Shown here: positions 11,501 to 22,224 of the stretch, one piece after another
Layout: each line of letters opens with the position of its first letter
Numbering within the stretch: the first letter of the stretch is position 1
Assembly: GCA_030867875.1 (NCBI GenBank)
Contig: JAOWCC010000655.1
Coordinates: 5,619,083-5,683,082 of the forward strand
Length of the DNA stretch: 64,000 bases
Direction of reading: 5' to 3'
Origin: Actinernus sp. WN-2022
Lineage: Eukaryota > Cnidaria > Anthozoa > Actiniaria > Actinernidae
Position numbers and translations under genes: made by a program
Notes under the pieces: generated by a model
Told to the model about the DNA's origin: nothing
Database searches by the model: none
What the model saw: the letters and a program-made list of their open reading frames with translations, nothing else

Positions 11501-14500
11501 GGCAATGCATGTTATCGATGTCTGTCGAGTAATTGAATATTCGATTCAGTACCGAGTCAAAACCACGAATGATTGTGTGGAATGCTTACGTCGAATGAAT
11601 GTTCTGTACACGTATCACTGAAATCGGTTGTAAGAAATTAAAAGTATGATGAAAATATCTTCAATAAGGTCAAGAACACACCGAACCAGCAGATAAATGT
11701 ACTCATTCCTAAGGCCAATGAACAATTTATTATTACCTTAAGAAAGAAATATTGTTATAAGCAGAGAATAGCTCACTTTATATATGCTTCACTTATCAAG
11801 GTTTCGATATGAGGCACTGGAAAATAATGCTCAGTGATTCGTGAAAGGAGAAAATATTCAATTATTTAATTTTTTGAAACCTTTGTGCGTGAAAAGTGAA
11901 TCATATATCAATAGCGGGCTATTAACACCGCTCGATACATGAATGATTTTGTAAATATATTTTTTTTACATGACTTGGCTGTATTTATATATTTAAGTAT
12001 TTAGTGTCCTTTTTAGAGTGTGGTATTTTTAGCATTTTTAACATTTTTAGACACTTTCTTTAACTTTTGATATGTATGTTTCTTCTAAGTGTCAGTATGA
12101 TGTTAGCCTTGGAAAGAACTTAGAGAACGCTTATCTACTAAATAAGGATTATATGAGGGTCTGAATGGGGTTAACTGACTACAAACGGCCTTAAAAATAA
12201 CTGACAAATTTGGTTTTTGTGGGTCAAACATTGTCAATTTTCTCTAGTGATGATTAACTAGGGCTAACTGACAAATCGCCAAAATTTTAACTGACATGTA
12301 TCAGGTGTCCAAGTTACAGAAGCGAGCTGCGCGGTCATACTTGACGCGGACGCGAAGAAAAGGAGCGCAAGCTTATTTAAAGACTTAGATTGGTTACCCT
12401 TATGTGACGAAATAAATCTAAAGAAGTGCTGTGTAATCTACAAGCGAATCATTGGCGAAACCCCAAATTACATGGAACATTTACTTGTTAGAAACTCAGA
12501 CCTGCATAATAGATCTAGCAGACACTCTAACATAAATTTAGTTTGTCACAGATATAAGCGCGAAACTGAAGGTGGCAGAACATTCAAAGTGACAGGAACA
12601 AAGCTATGGAATAGCATCCCACCAGAAATTAGAAAGAAAGACTCCCTAAATTATTTTAAGTAGGCTCTGCGAAAGTACTTTTTAGATAAACAGATATATA
12701 GTCATATAGCTATAATATAAACGAAGACTGTTTGTTATCACAATTCACAATAAGGTCAACTCAGTTTTATTTATAGTGTTTTATTTATAGTGAAGTTTTA
12801 TTTATAGTGTCCCCAATTAGTAGGCTACTTGTGGCCAGCTAGTAGTTTTAGACACTGGAATAAAGTTGTTGATTGATTGAATTAATATATTTAGCTTATA
12901 ACATGCCTGAGTAATCCTTTAGCAGAATAGTACTATTCCGTGTTTTACTTTGTCCTGAATTGAGTCAAATTAGTCGTAATAATATTTATACTTATATTTG
13001 TGTAAAATGCTTAAAATAATCTAGCTAACGTTATAGTTTAGTGCTACATTTTTATATTAATGCTACAGGAGTTACATGCAAATTCCTACTTAACATAGTT
13101 TACACATATTGCCTGGTTATTTTTAAATTAGCAAGGTCACGTTTAGTTAAAGTGCCAATGACATGAAAAAATCAATCTCATTTTTATTTCATTTTATTAA
13201 ATTATAGGCTTCCCTTAGCCATTTTGTGCAATGATAAATCAATTTGGAGAGCGCGAACATAATTTTATTTCTTATTGAAGTCAGGCATAATTGCCAAAAT
13301 TAGGCGACAATTTTTATGCCGTTAAAGATATGCTAATCACATGCGTGATGTCACTAGGTCCTACATTTATATTCACAAAAGTAAATATGGCTGACTGCAA
13401 GGATTCTATTAGAAAATTTATGGCCATCGTCAAAGGTTTCTCAAAGTATTACATATTTAAATTGAAAACTGGCCAAAAATGCACTTATTTCGTAGTATTT
13501 ATGGAGACGAATATAAATGCACAGACCTAGTGACGTCATGCATGTGATTACCATATCATTAACTGCAGAAAAAGTGTCGCCTGATTTTGGCAATTTTGCC
13601 TGACTTCGATACGAAAAAAAAATATGTTCGCGCTCTCCAAATTCATTTTTAATTGCACAAAATGACTAAGAGAAGCCTAGAATTTCATAAAATAAAATAA
13701 AAACGGGATCGAATTTTTCATTTCATTGGCACTTTAAGAATTTTAGATAAAATGTTCAAAACAATCTAGTATACCTATAGTGTATTTTTATAACAATGAT
13801 GTCATACGGGCCCATACGAGTATGTTATCTTTTCTTATTCTTTCTTCTTAGCTTATATGTTTCATAACTTACTCTGTACAAACGTCATCTACCTATCTCA
13901 CATAGTAGTAATTATTCGCTAGTAGTTTTATAGATACATATATATATTTATTTTGTATTCTTTTTTTAGGGCCACGAGTTTATCAGTTTTAACTGTCAAG
14001 TGTTTATACCCCCGGTAAATAAAGTTGTTATTATTATTATTCCCGTGAACACGTAGTCTAAGAAAATCGATCAATTATAGGACGATCTATATGGCGTCAT
14101 TTGTCATACGAGATCAATTTCGTTGCATCATTAATTGCGTTATTGCCAACAGGATCACGTGGGCGGTTGTGAGTGCAATATCTCACGGTAGGGAATCACA
14201 CGCTAAGCACGTGAGAAAAACTGATGAAATCTTGAACGATTCGATTTCTCTTTTCGCCTAAGGTCGGTAAACTCTACGGAGATTATAGAGAGCACTTTAA
14301 CACAAGTTAATCTAACAAAATATTGGTTTTCAAATAAATTAAAAAGGAAGAATTATAATGAACATTTCTGTGTAGTCAACATAAGTTTCAGTTCATATAG
14401 AGCTAAAGAGCACCTTAATAAGACAAAACTAAAGAATTAAATATCACTGTACAAAAATAATTTTATTTGTTGATTAACATGTTCTATGATTTTCAAACTA

Positions 14501-17500
14501 CGAGGAAAATTATACATATGGTTATTTTATAAGTTTGGTCTTTGCCGAGTCATTGTTAGCTTTTTACTCCGGCGCTGCTATGGCAGCAGCCGGAGTCTTA
14601 AAATGCAGTCTGTGTCTTTTTTTTATTATTATTTTTGTTCTGTCCTGTGACAATTTTGATCAGTTCTGACCTTTGCCGCTAACAATGTGGGTCGGAGACG
14701 CTGTGATCGAGCGATAAAGCAGGAGGCATGCGCATTAAACGTTATAGATTTATTAAACACTGTTTACATCGCATAATATCATCGCCGTATAATTACCACT
14801 GTGGGAATGTGAAATGAGCAACGCGTGAGACTTCGAGGCGCTACAGTTCTTTTTAACTACTTTTTAATCTTATGATTCTTGTAAAGGAACTGTTATAGAC
14901 CTAAAAATACACCAACAACATAATACATTTGATCTGCTCTGTCTGAACAGATCTAATGCACAATTAAAAACGTCAGCGAAATACAATATCAGCTTAAGTG
15001 TATCCAAACAGGTTTAGATATAAAAGGTATCGAATTATAATCTCAGGTTAGATTTCGTCAGGCGCGCTGAGATAAGAAAGTTCAAAGCTCTCAGACATGG
15101 CGAGACGATGAGGTATGGATTTCAATGAGTCATTGTCAGAAAGCGGGCAGCTAAGAATAACCTGGCTAGAGTATCTTTCTACTGGAGTGAGAGACATTAT
15201 GCATGTCTGAGCTGAGGAAGATCAACTTTGGAGCATAAATCCTCATTGGGCTTTTAAATGAAATAAATACCGACAAGCGGGATATTTATGGAGTGAATCT
15301 TCTGAAGAGACGATAGTTTACACTGGGGTTAAAGAGAATCAAAACACTGATATAAATGTTGCAGACAAAATATATACTCTTGTTGGCTCTCCACTGTGCT
15401 TTCGGGCGGGCGACATTTGTTTCCTTCGTCTACCATGGCCAGTTGGCAGTAAAGCCGCTGTTGAAGCCAAGGTATAGAATGGTCTCTCAAAAAATTGTGA
15501 GTCTCGGCAAAATTCAAGCAAGTCTCGAAATCTCGGCGTTTCAAAAAAGAGTAACAAGGGTCTCAGCGAGTCTCGGATTTGACCATTCTATACCCCTACA
15601 ACCAGAGATCGTGCAAATATTAAATGCTCTTTGAAAATCACACGAGTTCGGATTAATCCTAGATTGCGAGAGAAAACCTGAATAAGAAATGGCTGGAACT
15701 GTGTTACGTGACTGATCGATCACGAAATCAGTATGTTACATTAATTCTAGCACTAAATATTATAATTTTAGGCGAACGTGTATGTGTTTGTTTACATTGT
15801 TTGTGTCGAATTCTTCATTGGATTTCTGACTAATAATTATTTCTGGATCTAAAGGACAACAACTTCGGATATGTGATTAGAATGTTTTTTTTTCTGTTAT
15901 CGAGCAAATAAACGAAAGAGAGTTCCCAAGCAGTGAAAGCACAGTTCTGGTATACTCAGACGCAGTACAAACAATCAATAATAAATATTCCACTTCGAGT
16001 TTAATATTGTTGTTTTCGTCGGCAAGTTGACCTCAAACCATCATAATTGATAAATTTCCCAGTTGAAGAGTACTCTTTACTGGTTGTGCATCCACTTATT
16101 TCAGAGTTCTCCTGGACTCTTGAACACCTTTTATCAAGCATAATTTCACTTCTATGCCAAGAGTTGCCTTGATGCCGAAGGTTAATTAATACAATAAATA
16201 TCTCGCAAAAAATCCTGATACGAACATTACTGCCATATACATCAGAGAACGTCTTAGGATGATAAACTAGCGGTGTAAATAATGTTGTCGGGGTATAGGT
16301 GGATGCAATGGGATCGGCAGATCACCTTGTAGAAGCGATTCAACTTGAAAGCCTTGGGCCATCATATCAGCAGTATAGAATATTCCGCCACTCGATTTAG
16401 GTTGTGAGAAAACACTGCTACTGGTCCGCAGTCAGCTAGAATAATTAACAATAAGAATAATTATATTATAATTTTGCCGTTCTAAAATGTTTGAATTTGG
16501 AGTAATTCTCAATAGGAATTGCCCAAGGTTTTGATAAATTGTAACAAACTGACTCAAAAACAATGCTAACTTATCGAGAGAACGGGAATTGGAAACCCAA
16601 CCTAACCTCGTCCCCGGGTCCTTCTCGGTCAGATCCAAGATGGCCGCCATCTTGGGTCTGACCGAGAGGATCCTGGGGACCATAAGACCACAGGAAACCC
16701 ATAATCCACCTCCAGAAACCAAAATGAAGATGAATTTTTCATGATTCATTTTGGGCCTTCCGTCTACAGAGCAAGTGTGATACCACAACGCTTATCAAAC
16801 ACCGATAGTGACCCGTGTAACAAAGTTTAATATATATCCAGTTCAGTTATGGTTAATATTCTCTAGTCTCCACAGGTAGAACACGCAGGCATATGAGGTC
16901 GTGCGAACTGGACATTTAATAACTTTCTTGTTATGATTTTTGTTAATTAAGTTAGAAAATTAATTACAAAGTGCTGGTGCACTAGTGTTCTGACTCTGTA
17001 GAATTTTAGGTCACATCCTAGTAATTTTGGGCTTCCTGTGCTATCCTGGCTTACTTGAAGTCGCTCGTGTTCACTCGTGTTTACTCGTGTCAGGAGCCCA
17101 TTACCAGTAGCGTCCATCTTCCCCACTGTGTCTGTACCCCAGCACAGAGGTAGATGAGGCTATAATTTTTAGCATTGCGCTTCACGCGAAAAAGAACAAA
17201 GGTAGGCTATTCTTAGTCAATCAGATAGCTATTCATTATCATTCTTCTCACTTTCAACGCGGGAATTCGAATTGCTGGTTTTCACTCAATCCCCAGAGAT
17301 TCAAATGTTGGTGCCCCAACAAAAGAAGCTAACGAGGAATCTATTGTTTAAGGGCATCAACATGGCGGCAACCTCTTTTCGTGGGAATTTCGAATCTAAA
17401 AATAGCCTCATCTACTCCTGTGCTGGGGACCCAACCCATAACAGAGGAACGCTCCTGGTAATGGGGCTCCTGTCGTGTTCTGACTCATGTGGAGTTTTAG

Positions 17501-19321
17501 ATCAGATTGACTGTGCGTGTTAACTTTCGCATCTGATTGTGCATTCGCAAAGTGCCAAATACACAGGGTCAGCTAAGAACAGGTAACCTGAAACAACTAA
17601 GATGATAACACAATTTTTATTATTGATTTTTTTATTATAATCTTTTGCTAATTAAATTATGAATCGCTAGTGCACTCGTGTTCTGACTCGTGTGGAGTTT
17701 TAGATCAGTTCGTCAGCATTTGTATCCTAGTATTTTGGGGCTATGTCAGTGTCATCCAAGAGTATCCTGGCTTACTTCACCTCGCTCGTGTTCACTAATG
17801 TTCTACTTGTGTTCGTGTTGTACTTGTATTTCCTCGTGGTCTCACTCGTGGAGTTTTAGATCAGATCGACTGTCGTCTGTGCGTACTTCCGGATCTGATT
17901 GTGCATTCGTATTAATGTGCCAAACACGCACTGAGGTGTATGAGAGCATCCGCGTTGCAAAAGATACGCCGGAGTTCAAGCTGCGTGCAGCTTCTTGTTT
18001 CATATGACGTACATGAGATAAGTGGGTCGACATCACGGACAACTTATGGCTGATATGCCACTATGGGATATATGTTACAGAACACTAACAAATAACTACT
18101 CCACATGACAGACACCAAACTGACTTTCACTTTACTTTTTCTGTCTTTTTTCTTCCTAATTTTCTTTGTTTAATATACCTTTTTTTATTGCCCCGTTTCA
18201 GATAACATGTAATGTTCCCTCTTTTATTTCTTGTGAACGCACGAGAGGATACATTGATATGAAAATCTCTTGAAGAACGAACTTTTTTCCCAATGGAATT
18301 GATGGCACGCGAAACACTCAGGCAAAGTAAAAGGTTCATACCGTAAGTATCCCACTCGTTACATAAAAAAAACATGATTTTTTCTGTACACACACTCTTT
18401 TCTGACATTCTTCATCTGGTTGGCATGTGAGACATATATAGTTATTACGCAAAAATTGTTGATTCTGGTAAGATGGGTATGGATAACAACAATGTAGGTT
18501 GTATTTTTCATCTTAAAAATAAAAAGCGTGCTTCTCCATTTAAATTTTATGACAAATAAAATAGTTTTTTTAATTCCGAACATAACCTTACCGGTACTAA
18601 GCGCCAGCCATATTTCTTCCACCGACGCATCAAAACTGGGAGAGAAACCTTGAAGAATTCTGTCTTCTGCACAAACGGGGAATATTTCCAGCTCCCCATT
18701 GATAAAGTTCACAACAGTTCTATGTTCGATTTCTACTCCTTTGGGTTTTCCCGTGCTACCAGATGTGTAGATAATAATGTAGCAGAGATTTGATTCTGGG
18801 ACGGTAGCTTCCACTGGGTCGTCAGATTGGAGAGAAATGTCACCTTTCAGCGAGGAACTTTTGACGTCAAGTATTTTGGTGTCTGCCAGTTCAATGTCAA
18901 CTATATCAGCATGGCTCCGAGAAGTGGTTACCAAGACGACAGCGTTAGTGTCTTGAAGAATAAACTCCAGTCTGCTTCTTTGATGCTGCGGATCGATACA
19001 TACGTACGCTCCACCGCACTTCAAAACTGCCAACATCGTAAAGTACAGCTCTGAACATCTTGGTAGCAAAACAGCGACCACATTCTCGTTCTCTGGTTTG
19101 ATATCAAATCTCGTCTGCAAAACTCTTGCAAACTGGTTAGTTCTTCTCTCCAGATCTGCATAGCTGATTTTAACATCTCCGTATTCGACTGCGATGTTTT
19201 GAGGAAACTTTGCAGCTTGTTGAGAAAATAAAGAATGAAGATTGACTTCAATAGTCTCAGTTTCATCTTCTCTTGTGAAACCAAAATTGACCGCAGCACT
19301 AGAAGCGGTGGAAACTTTCAT
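3563..19321 (-). CDS. Three-exon Pls-like membrane NRPS (adenylation-carrier-TM/hexapeptide synthetase), whole gene
   Basis: Exons 18592-19321, 8615-10085 and 3563-5516 join in frame to 4155 nt, 1384 residues plus TAA. Seen in order: adenylation domain about residues 25-520, carrier domain about 535-605 with the phosphopantetheine Ser at about 571 (FFELGGQS), a TM pair about 633-704, hexapeptide domain C1 750-855, a TM pair 863-940, C2 980-1093, a TM pair 1117-1190, and C3 1238-1345. Known: this A-T-(TM2-C)x3 layout is that of Streptomyces epsilon-poly-L-lysine synthetase (Pls, about 1.3 kb residues), a membrane enzyme whose three C-like domains join amino acids without a thioesterase. Inferred: the protein activates an amino acid with ATP, loads it on its carrier and makes an isopeptide-type oligomer or amide at a membrane. 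It would need a host phosphopantetheinyl transferase. The specificity positions suggest lysine or a similar diamino acid. The alternative is a related single-coupling (Ebony-like) role. The layout is certain; the product is not known. Confidence 0.9.
6030..6574. mobile_element. TTAA-type MITE (AAAGTGCAC family), copy 2, in intron 2
   Basis: Near-continuous inverted arms of about 190 bp, from CTAAAGTGCACCTAACACC to GGTTAGGTGCACTTTAA. A related sequence at 38828-38945 continues across the insertion point without the element, so it acts as an empty site. Confidence 0.8.
6805..6957 (+). repeat. Interspersed repeat family R2, copy in intron 2
   Basis: GAAAGCTCACCACATGGTAA, TTACTAATTTCG and GTGCTCTTTCTTGTGATGGA are shared with 54765-54890. 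Confidence 0.65.
7505..7880. mobile_element. Imperfect inverted-repeat element in intron 2
   Basis: CATCAAACTTCAAGC (7541 region) pairs with GCTTGAAGTTTAATTTATG (7834 region), and further arm segments around ACCGAAAACTTGAG and CTCAAATTTTCGGTGG match inverted. The arms have diverged, so this is an old copy. Confidence 0.55.
8228..8512. mobile_element. MITE in intron 2 near exon 2
   Basis: TTCAAAAAGGTTGTCCCG at 8253 is exactly inverted at 8473-8490, and the outer CTGTAAT pairs with ATTACAG. The right end is about 100 bp from the donor of exon 2. Confidence 0.7.
8615..10085 (-). CDS. Exon 2 of Pls-like synthetase: rest of adenylation domain, carrier domain, first TM pair
   Basis: The acceptor is TTTATAACAG (AG at 10087-10086). 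Joined to exon 1 it restores the expected A4-A5 text STG-ATLVAAS. Motifs: NSYGPTETTV (A5, residues 318-327), GELCIGGKCLARGY (A6, 367-380), YRTGDLARF (A7, 401-409), GRIDDQVKIRGFRVEIG (A8, from 419), SGKTDKKKL (A10, 510-518, with catalytic Lys512), then FFELGGQS carrying the carrier Ser about 571. Two hydrophobic spans follow at about 633-665 and 670-704. The donor CCAA|GTAAGTATG at 8614-8613 leaves phase 2. An upstream methionine at 10053 is internal, not a start. Confidence 0.92.
10128..10415 (+). repeat. Interspersed repeat family R1, copy in intron 1
   Basis: Colinear with 40225-40640 but without the hairpin at the CGCGC site. It begins about 40 bp from exon 2. Confidence 0.7.
10826..10905. 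repeat. (TATTG)n-rich tract
   Basis: Imperfect TATTG pentamers in intron 1. A short run of the same pentamer at 54165-54180 forms the target of the element at 54182. Confidence 0.6.
10990..11453. mobile_element. TIR element with reiterated CTAAAAATC word
   Basis: The ends TTTAGACA and TGTCTAAG are inverted. Both end regions (11006-11125 and 11335-11450) are packed with the word CTAAAAATC(C/T), always in the same orientation. Confidence 0.5.
12308..12890 (+). mobile_element. LINE 3' fragment in intron 1
   Basis: LQKRAARSYLT at 12316 onward and, in another frame, GTKLWNSIPPEIRKKDSLNY at about 12597-12657 are the C-terminal motifs of a CR1/L2 ORF2. Frame changes and stops show decay. The 3' end is probably the TTGATTGATTGA near 12880. 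Confidence 0.7.
13147..13737. mobile_element. TTAA-flanked MITE (TTAAAGTGCC family), copy 3, in intron 1
   Basis: 591 bp, ends TTAAAGTGCCAATGA and TCATTGGCACTTTAA, with inverted arms of about 230 bp. The open frames inside are shadows of the arms. Confidence 0.8.
13745..14045 (+). mobile_element. LINE 3' UTR fragment with (TTA)n tail
   Basis: GGGCCACGAGTTTATCAG followed by GGTAAATAAAGTTGTTATTATTATTATT is the typical LINE 3' terminus with a trinucleotide tail. No coding remnant is readable. Confidence 0.5.
15471..15595. mobile_element. Mini TIR element with reiterated GTCTCG word
   Basis: GGTATAGAATGGTC at 15471 is exactly inverted at 15581-15594. Inside are about six GTCTC(G) words in one orientation. 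TA borders GAATGGTC at both ends. Confidence 0.65.
16606..16681. repeat. Hairpin repeat, GGTCTTCTCGG/CAAGATGGC family
   Basis: Inverted halves meet at GATGGCCGCCATC. Related sequences lie at 39487-39555 and 40080-40180, with AGATCCAAGATGGCGGC in common. Confidence 0.6.
16930..17930. repeat. Duplicated and inverted blocks rich in CTCGTGTTC
   Basis: Blocks containing TGTGGAGTTTTAGATCAG occur at about 17489, 17689 and 17847, and TATCCTGGCTTACTT at about 17041 and 17763. An inverted pair around CAGGAGCCCATTACCAG (17092) and CTGGTAATGGGGCTCCTG (17455) encloses 17092-17475. No gene is visible; several CTCGTGTTCAC words recur. Confidence 0.55.
18592..19321 (-). CDS. Exon 1 of Pls-like synthetase: N-terminal adenylation core (motifs A1-A4)
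   Basis: The exon encodes residues 1-243 plus the first base of codon 244. Adenylation motifs in order: ISYADL (A1, about 52-57), LKCGGAYVCID (A2, 100-110), YIIIYTSGSTGKPKG (A3, the ATP-phosphate loop, 181-195) and FDASVEEIW (A4, 230-238). The ATG at 19321 is preceded by AACAAAA, giving A at -3; there is no signal peptide. The donor is CCG|GTAAGG at 18591-18590, leaving phase 1. Open frame continues about 230 bp into the intron but loses all similarity to adenylation domains right after LALSTG. This supports the splice. Confidence 0.9.
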
Positions 19322-19404
19322 TTTTGTTCTTCAAGCGCTTAGAGAAACACTCCTTCCACCTCTTTAAGAAAAGCCACACTAACTGTCCCGTGAACAACTG
19401 AGTG

Positions 19405-19412
19405 TTTTATAT
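19405..19412 (-). promoter_or_regulatory. Candidate TATA box of the Pls-like synthetase
   Basis: The minus strand reads GATATAAAACACTCAG about 85 bp upstream of the ATG at 19321. A start site near 19380 would give a short, intron-free 5' UTR. This is the only TATA-like word close to the start. It rests on position and sequence only. Confidence 0.35.
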
Positions 19413-19419
19413 CAAGATT

Positions 19420-20800
19420 TGGATTAAGGACTACCTTGCAGCTATTAATCAAATGGCATCGGTTTCTCGTCCCGTGTCATTGTGGGCGGCGTAGTACGTT
19501 AAACGCCTCTATTTTTGAGTATTTACACCCACGTTTCCGGAGTACTTGCCAATCGTGATTCTGAGTAAAATGACGCAAGTACAGTGCAGTTTGATTGTTC
19601 TTTGCGTTCTTTGAGTTCAACTGTCATAGTTTCTTTAAAACAAAATTACAACATAACACCCTGAGATAGAAGAGAAATACATTTGAATGTCCTGGTAGGC
19701 TTTTCAAGCTTTTTCGATAGAGGAAGGCAAATATTAAAGTGGATTACAAGAGCTTATTCTAGAAACTTGCTTTCGGTTACAGTGGACCGATTACAAGTTA
19801 CTCTAAATTTCTCTTAAAAGCAGTATTTTTTCATGCACTGGAATCTTTGCCATCCTTCATCGTCTCAAATTTTCTCCAGTATATACCTGGATAGCTACTC
19901 TGCTAATCTGAGTAGTTATTTTTGTCTTTCGTCATGAGAACGTTTATCATTTGCGGGTTGACAGCGGCCTTTAAAAACTACCAGTTTTAAAGGTTTATAC
20001 AAAGTAAGATTATGTGAACTAGAACATAACTGCTAACCTATAATCACTGAAAAATTAACCTATTTACAAAGCTATTCTTAAAACGTTCAGTGTTCACTTT
20101 TGGTCTAAAACTGATGCTAGAACTTCATGACTGTGTATGTTCGTGAATTGTCAAGTACGCCGAACTTTAAAATATACCTGGATACCAGAGGTTCTAAGAG
20201 TAAGGCTCGAAGCACCGCCATTGAGGGGCGAAGCGACGAGAGACAGAGAGAAGCTTCCTATAGGCTCCTTTCCGTCACAAAGGCCGGCTCTGGAACCCAG
20301 AGTAAACTTAATAGTGACTGATGACTTCATTCGATAAACCGTTTTCTGATAGTTATCAGAGAATCTGGGCCGTCTGGATCTTATAATAACTTCGCGTAAA
20401 ATCAATTTTTAAGATGTCATGACAGTTCGGCACATACGAACAGCGACATCATCTGCCGAACCAAATGGGCTCCTGGCCGAACCTAATTCATTTGCCGGCC
20501 GCACCAAATTCAAAGATGTCCACACGTAACTCGTCTTCCTTCCTTATTCAACGTTATTTATACTTCACGTCACATTTCACCTATCACTACCTATAAGCAT
20601 AGAAGAATGTGTGCAATAAATTATGATTATAGGCAGTTTAGTAACTTTGGCCGCATACTTTTGTTCATCATTCGTATTTTCGTTCCAGTTTAGTGCGCGG
20701 GTTCGCACACTAATCTGTCAAATATGATTGATCCCTACTTAAGGGACGGACAAATATTTTACGAGGCACGGTTTTTAGATGATTCAATTGCATCCGAGTT
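19420..20800. other. Intergenic region upstream of the synthetase
   Basis: Contains the probable promoter side of the synthetase. Overlapping 60-85-codon frames at 20127-20405 on three frames cancel each other out. No gene is supported. Confidence 0.45.
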
Positions 20801-20810
20801 ATCTATTTAA

Positions 20811-20912
20811 CAATTAGACCTCTCGCCCTCATGGGCTACGAGTCAATAGCCCATGAGGCGCAGCCGAATGGGCTATTTAATTCGTAGCCCATGAGGGCGA
20901 GAGGTCTAATTG
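20811..20912. mobile_element. Palindromic MITE
   Basis: CAATTAGACCTCTCGCCCTC at the left is exactly inverted at the right end, with an inner GGGCTA repeat. Confidence 0.7.
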
Positions 20913-21034
20913 TTTTAGTATAAACTAACTAGTCAGATAGTAGAAAATAATAGAAAGAAACACATTGAAGTTGAAAATATGTTATTATTTCGTGAAAATG
21001 CGTGCGGTTTTTCTCTACCATGGGCTATCACAAA

Positions 21035-21175
21035 TAGACATATAGTAGAGTAGCCAATCAGAATGCAGGATTCGTAATAGTCCACTAGTTGATTTATACT
21101 AAGTGTTCAGTTAGTAGAAACCAACTAGTGTTCTATCACGAATCCTGCAATCTGTTTGGCTAAGCTACTCACTAT
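21035..21175. mobile_element. Palindromic MITE
   Basis: GTAGCCAATCAGAATGCAGG is matched inverted by CCTGCAATCTGTTTGGCTA, with an inner inverted pair around CACTAGTTGATTT. Confidence 0.6.
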
Positions 21176-21187
21176 CTATTCTACAAA

Positions 21188-21540
21188 TAGAGTGTTGGTC
21201 CGTCGAGGAGCTATCGGCTGATAGTTGCCCGCGGAAATTTGATGTTTTAAAACCTCGAACTTCGTTCTCGGGCTTATATTTGTTTTAAGAACATCAAATT
21301 TCCAAGGGAAACTATCAGCCGATAGTTCCTCGACGGACACAGTCTATTTGTATAGTAGTGCCCGCTGAGAGTGGAAGACAATTTTGTGATGAACAATAAC
21401 GACAAATAGAGTGTGTTTGTCTCGGAACTATCGGCTGATTGTTTCCTTGGAAATTTGATGTTCTTAAAACTAGCATTTAAGCCTTGAAATGCGTTATCAG
21501 GCGATAGTTCCTCGACGGACACACTTTATTTGTCGAATAG
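21188..21540. mobile_element. Two adjacent copies of one palindromic MITE
   Basis: Copies at about 21188-21352 and 21408-21540 share GGAACTATCGGCTGAT and TCCTCGACGGACAC ends and an inner AAATTTGATGTTCTTAAAA. Each is a near palindrome. Confidence 0.65.
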
Positions 21541-21587
21541 AAAGTTCGAGTCCATTATCCTAATTGTTAATTAGTCGGCTAAGTATA

Positions 21588-21713
21588 GGTTAGATAATGA
21601 ACGCGAATGGTTTATGGCATTTGGAATGGTTTGCATTCATTAATATATCCACGAGCGCGTAGAGCGCAAGACATTCTAAATGCCATAAAACACGAGCGTT
21701 CATTATCTAACCT
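21588..21713. mobile_element. MITE with GGTTAGATAATGAACGCG ends
   Basis: The left end and its reverse complement at about 21692-21713 enclose a second inverted block, GGCATTTGGAATG and CATTCTAAATGCC. Confidence 0.65.
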
Positions 21714-21715
21714 CC

Positions 21716-22222
21716 TTAGAATATGGTCACGCCCACGAAGGAATTCATAGGGAAAATGTGGGGTTAAAATAACTAGTGTGCTCTAAGTAATAATGGCCAT
21801 ATTTATATAGTGCCATACCACCACAGTCTCATGGCGCTTTACATATTACTGAAATATCCCGTCAGTGATTTTTGTCGAACTGCTAACGGCGCTAATAGCT
21901 GCCACGCAGTTTACAATGTTGAGTGTGTGGTGGATAAAATGGCCAGGCTGCTGTACCGGGTGACAATCCCCTACTCTTTTTCGAGTAGTACAGCAGGTTC
22001 TTTCACGTCCCTTCAAATACTGATTAGAAGTAGAAGGAGACCAGGCCAACGGCTTATAAACATCCCAGCCCAAAGGTACTTATAGAGACTACTAATAAGG
22101 TTTATGAACAAAGGATAACAAAAGCCTTATTAGTATCCTCTAAGTACTTAGTTTCTTTGAGATTAAGAGCGAGCAAATGCTGAACTCTAATTGGCTGAGT
22201 GGGTCACGTGACCATATTCTAA
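21716..22222. mobile_element. Inverted-repeat element with AGAATATGGTCACG ends
   Basis: AGAATATGGTCACG is inverted at about 22207-22220, and an inner pair, CTCTAAGTA and TATAGAGACTACTAATAAGG / CCTTATTAGTATCCTC, lies near 22080-22140. Open frames here lack any recognisable product. Confidence 0.55.
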
Positions 22223-22224
22223 CC

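Larger units (their letters stand above)
10086..18591 (-). other. Intron 1 of the Pls-like synthetase (8506 bp)
   Basis: A GT-AG intron interrupting the adenylation domain between A4 and A5. I see no other gene in it. It holds a copy of an interspersed repeat (10128-10415), a TATTG-rich tract, several inverted-repeat elements, two LINE 3' remnants (about 12308-12890 and 13745-14045) and duplicated blocks around 16930-17930. The length comes mostly from insertions. Confidence 0.85.

Noticed and set aside
16432..16788. 118-residue minus-strand frame
   Set aside because: It crosses the hairpin at 16606-16681 and has no domain, signal peptide or splice context.
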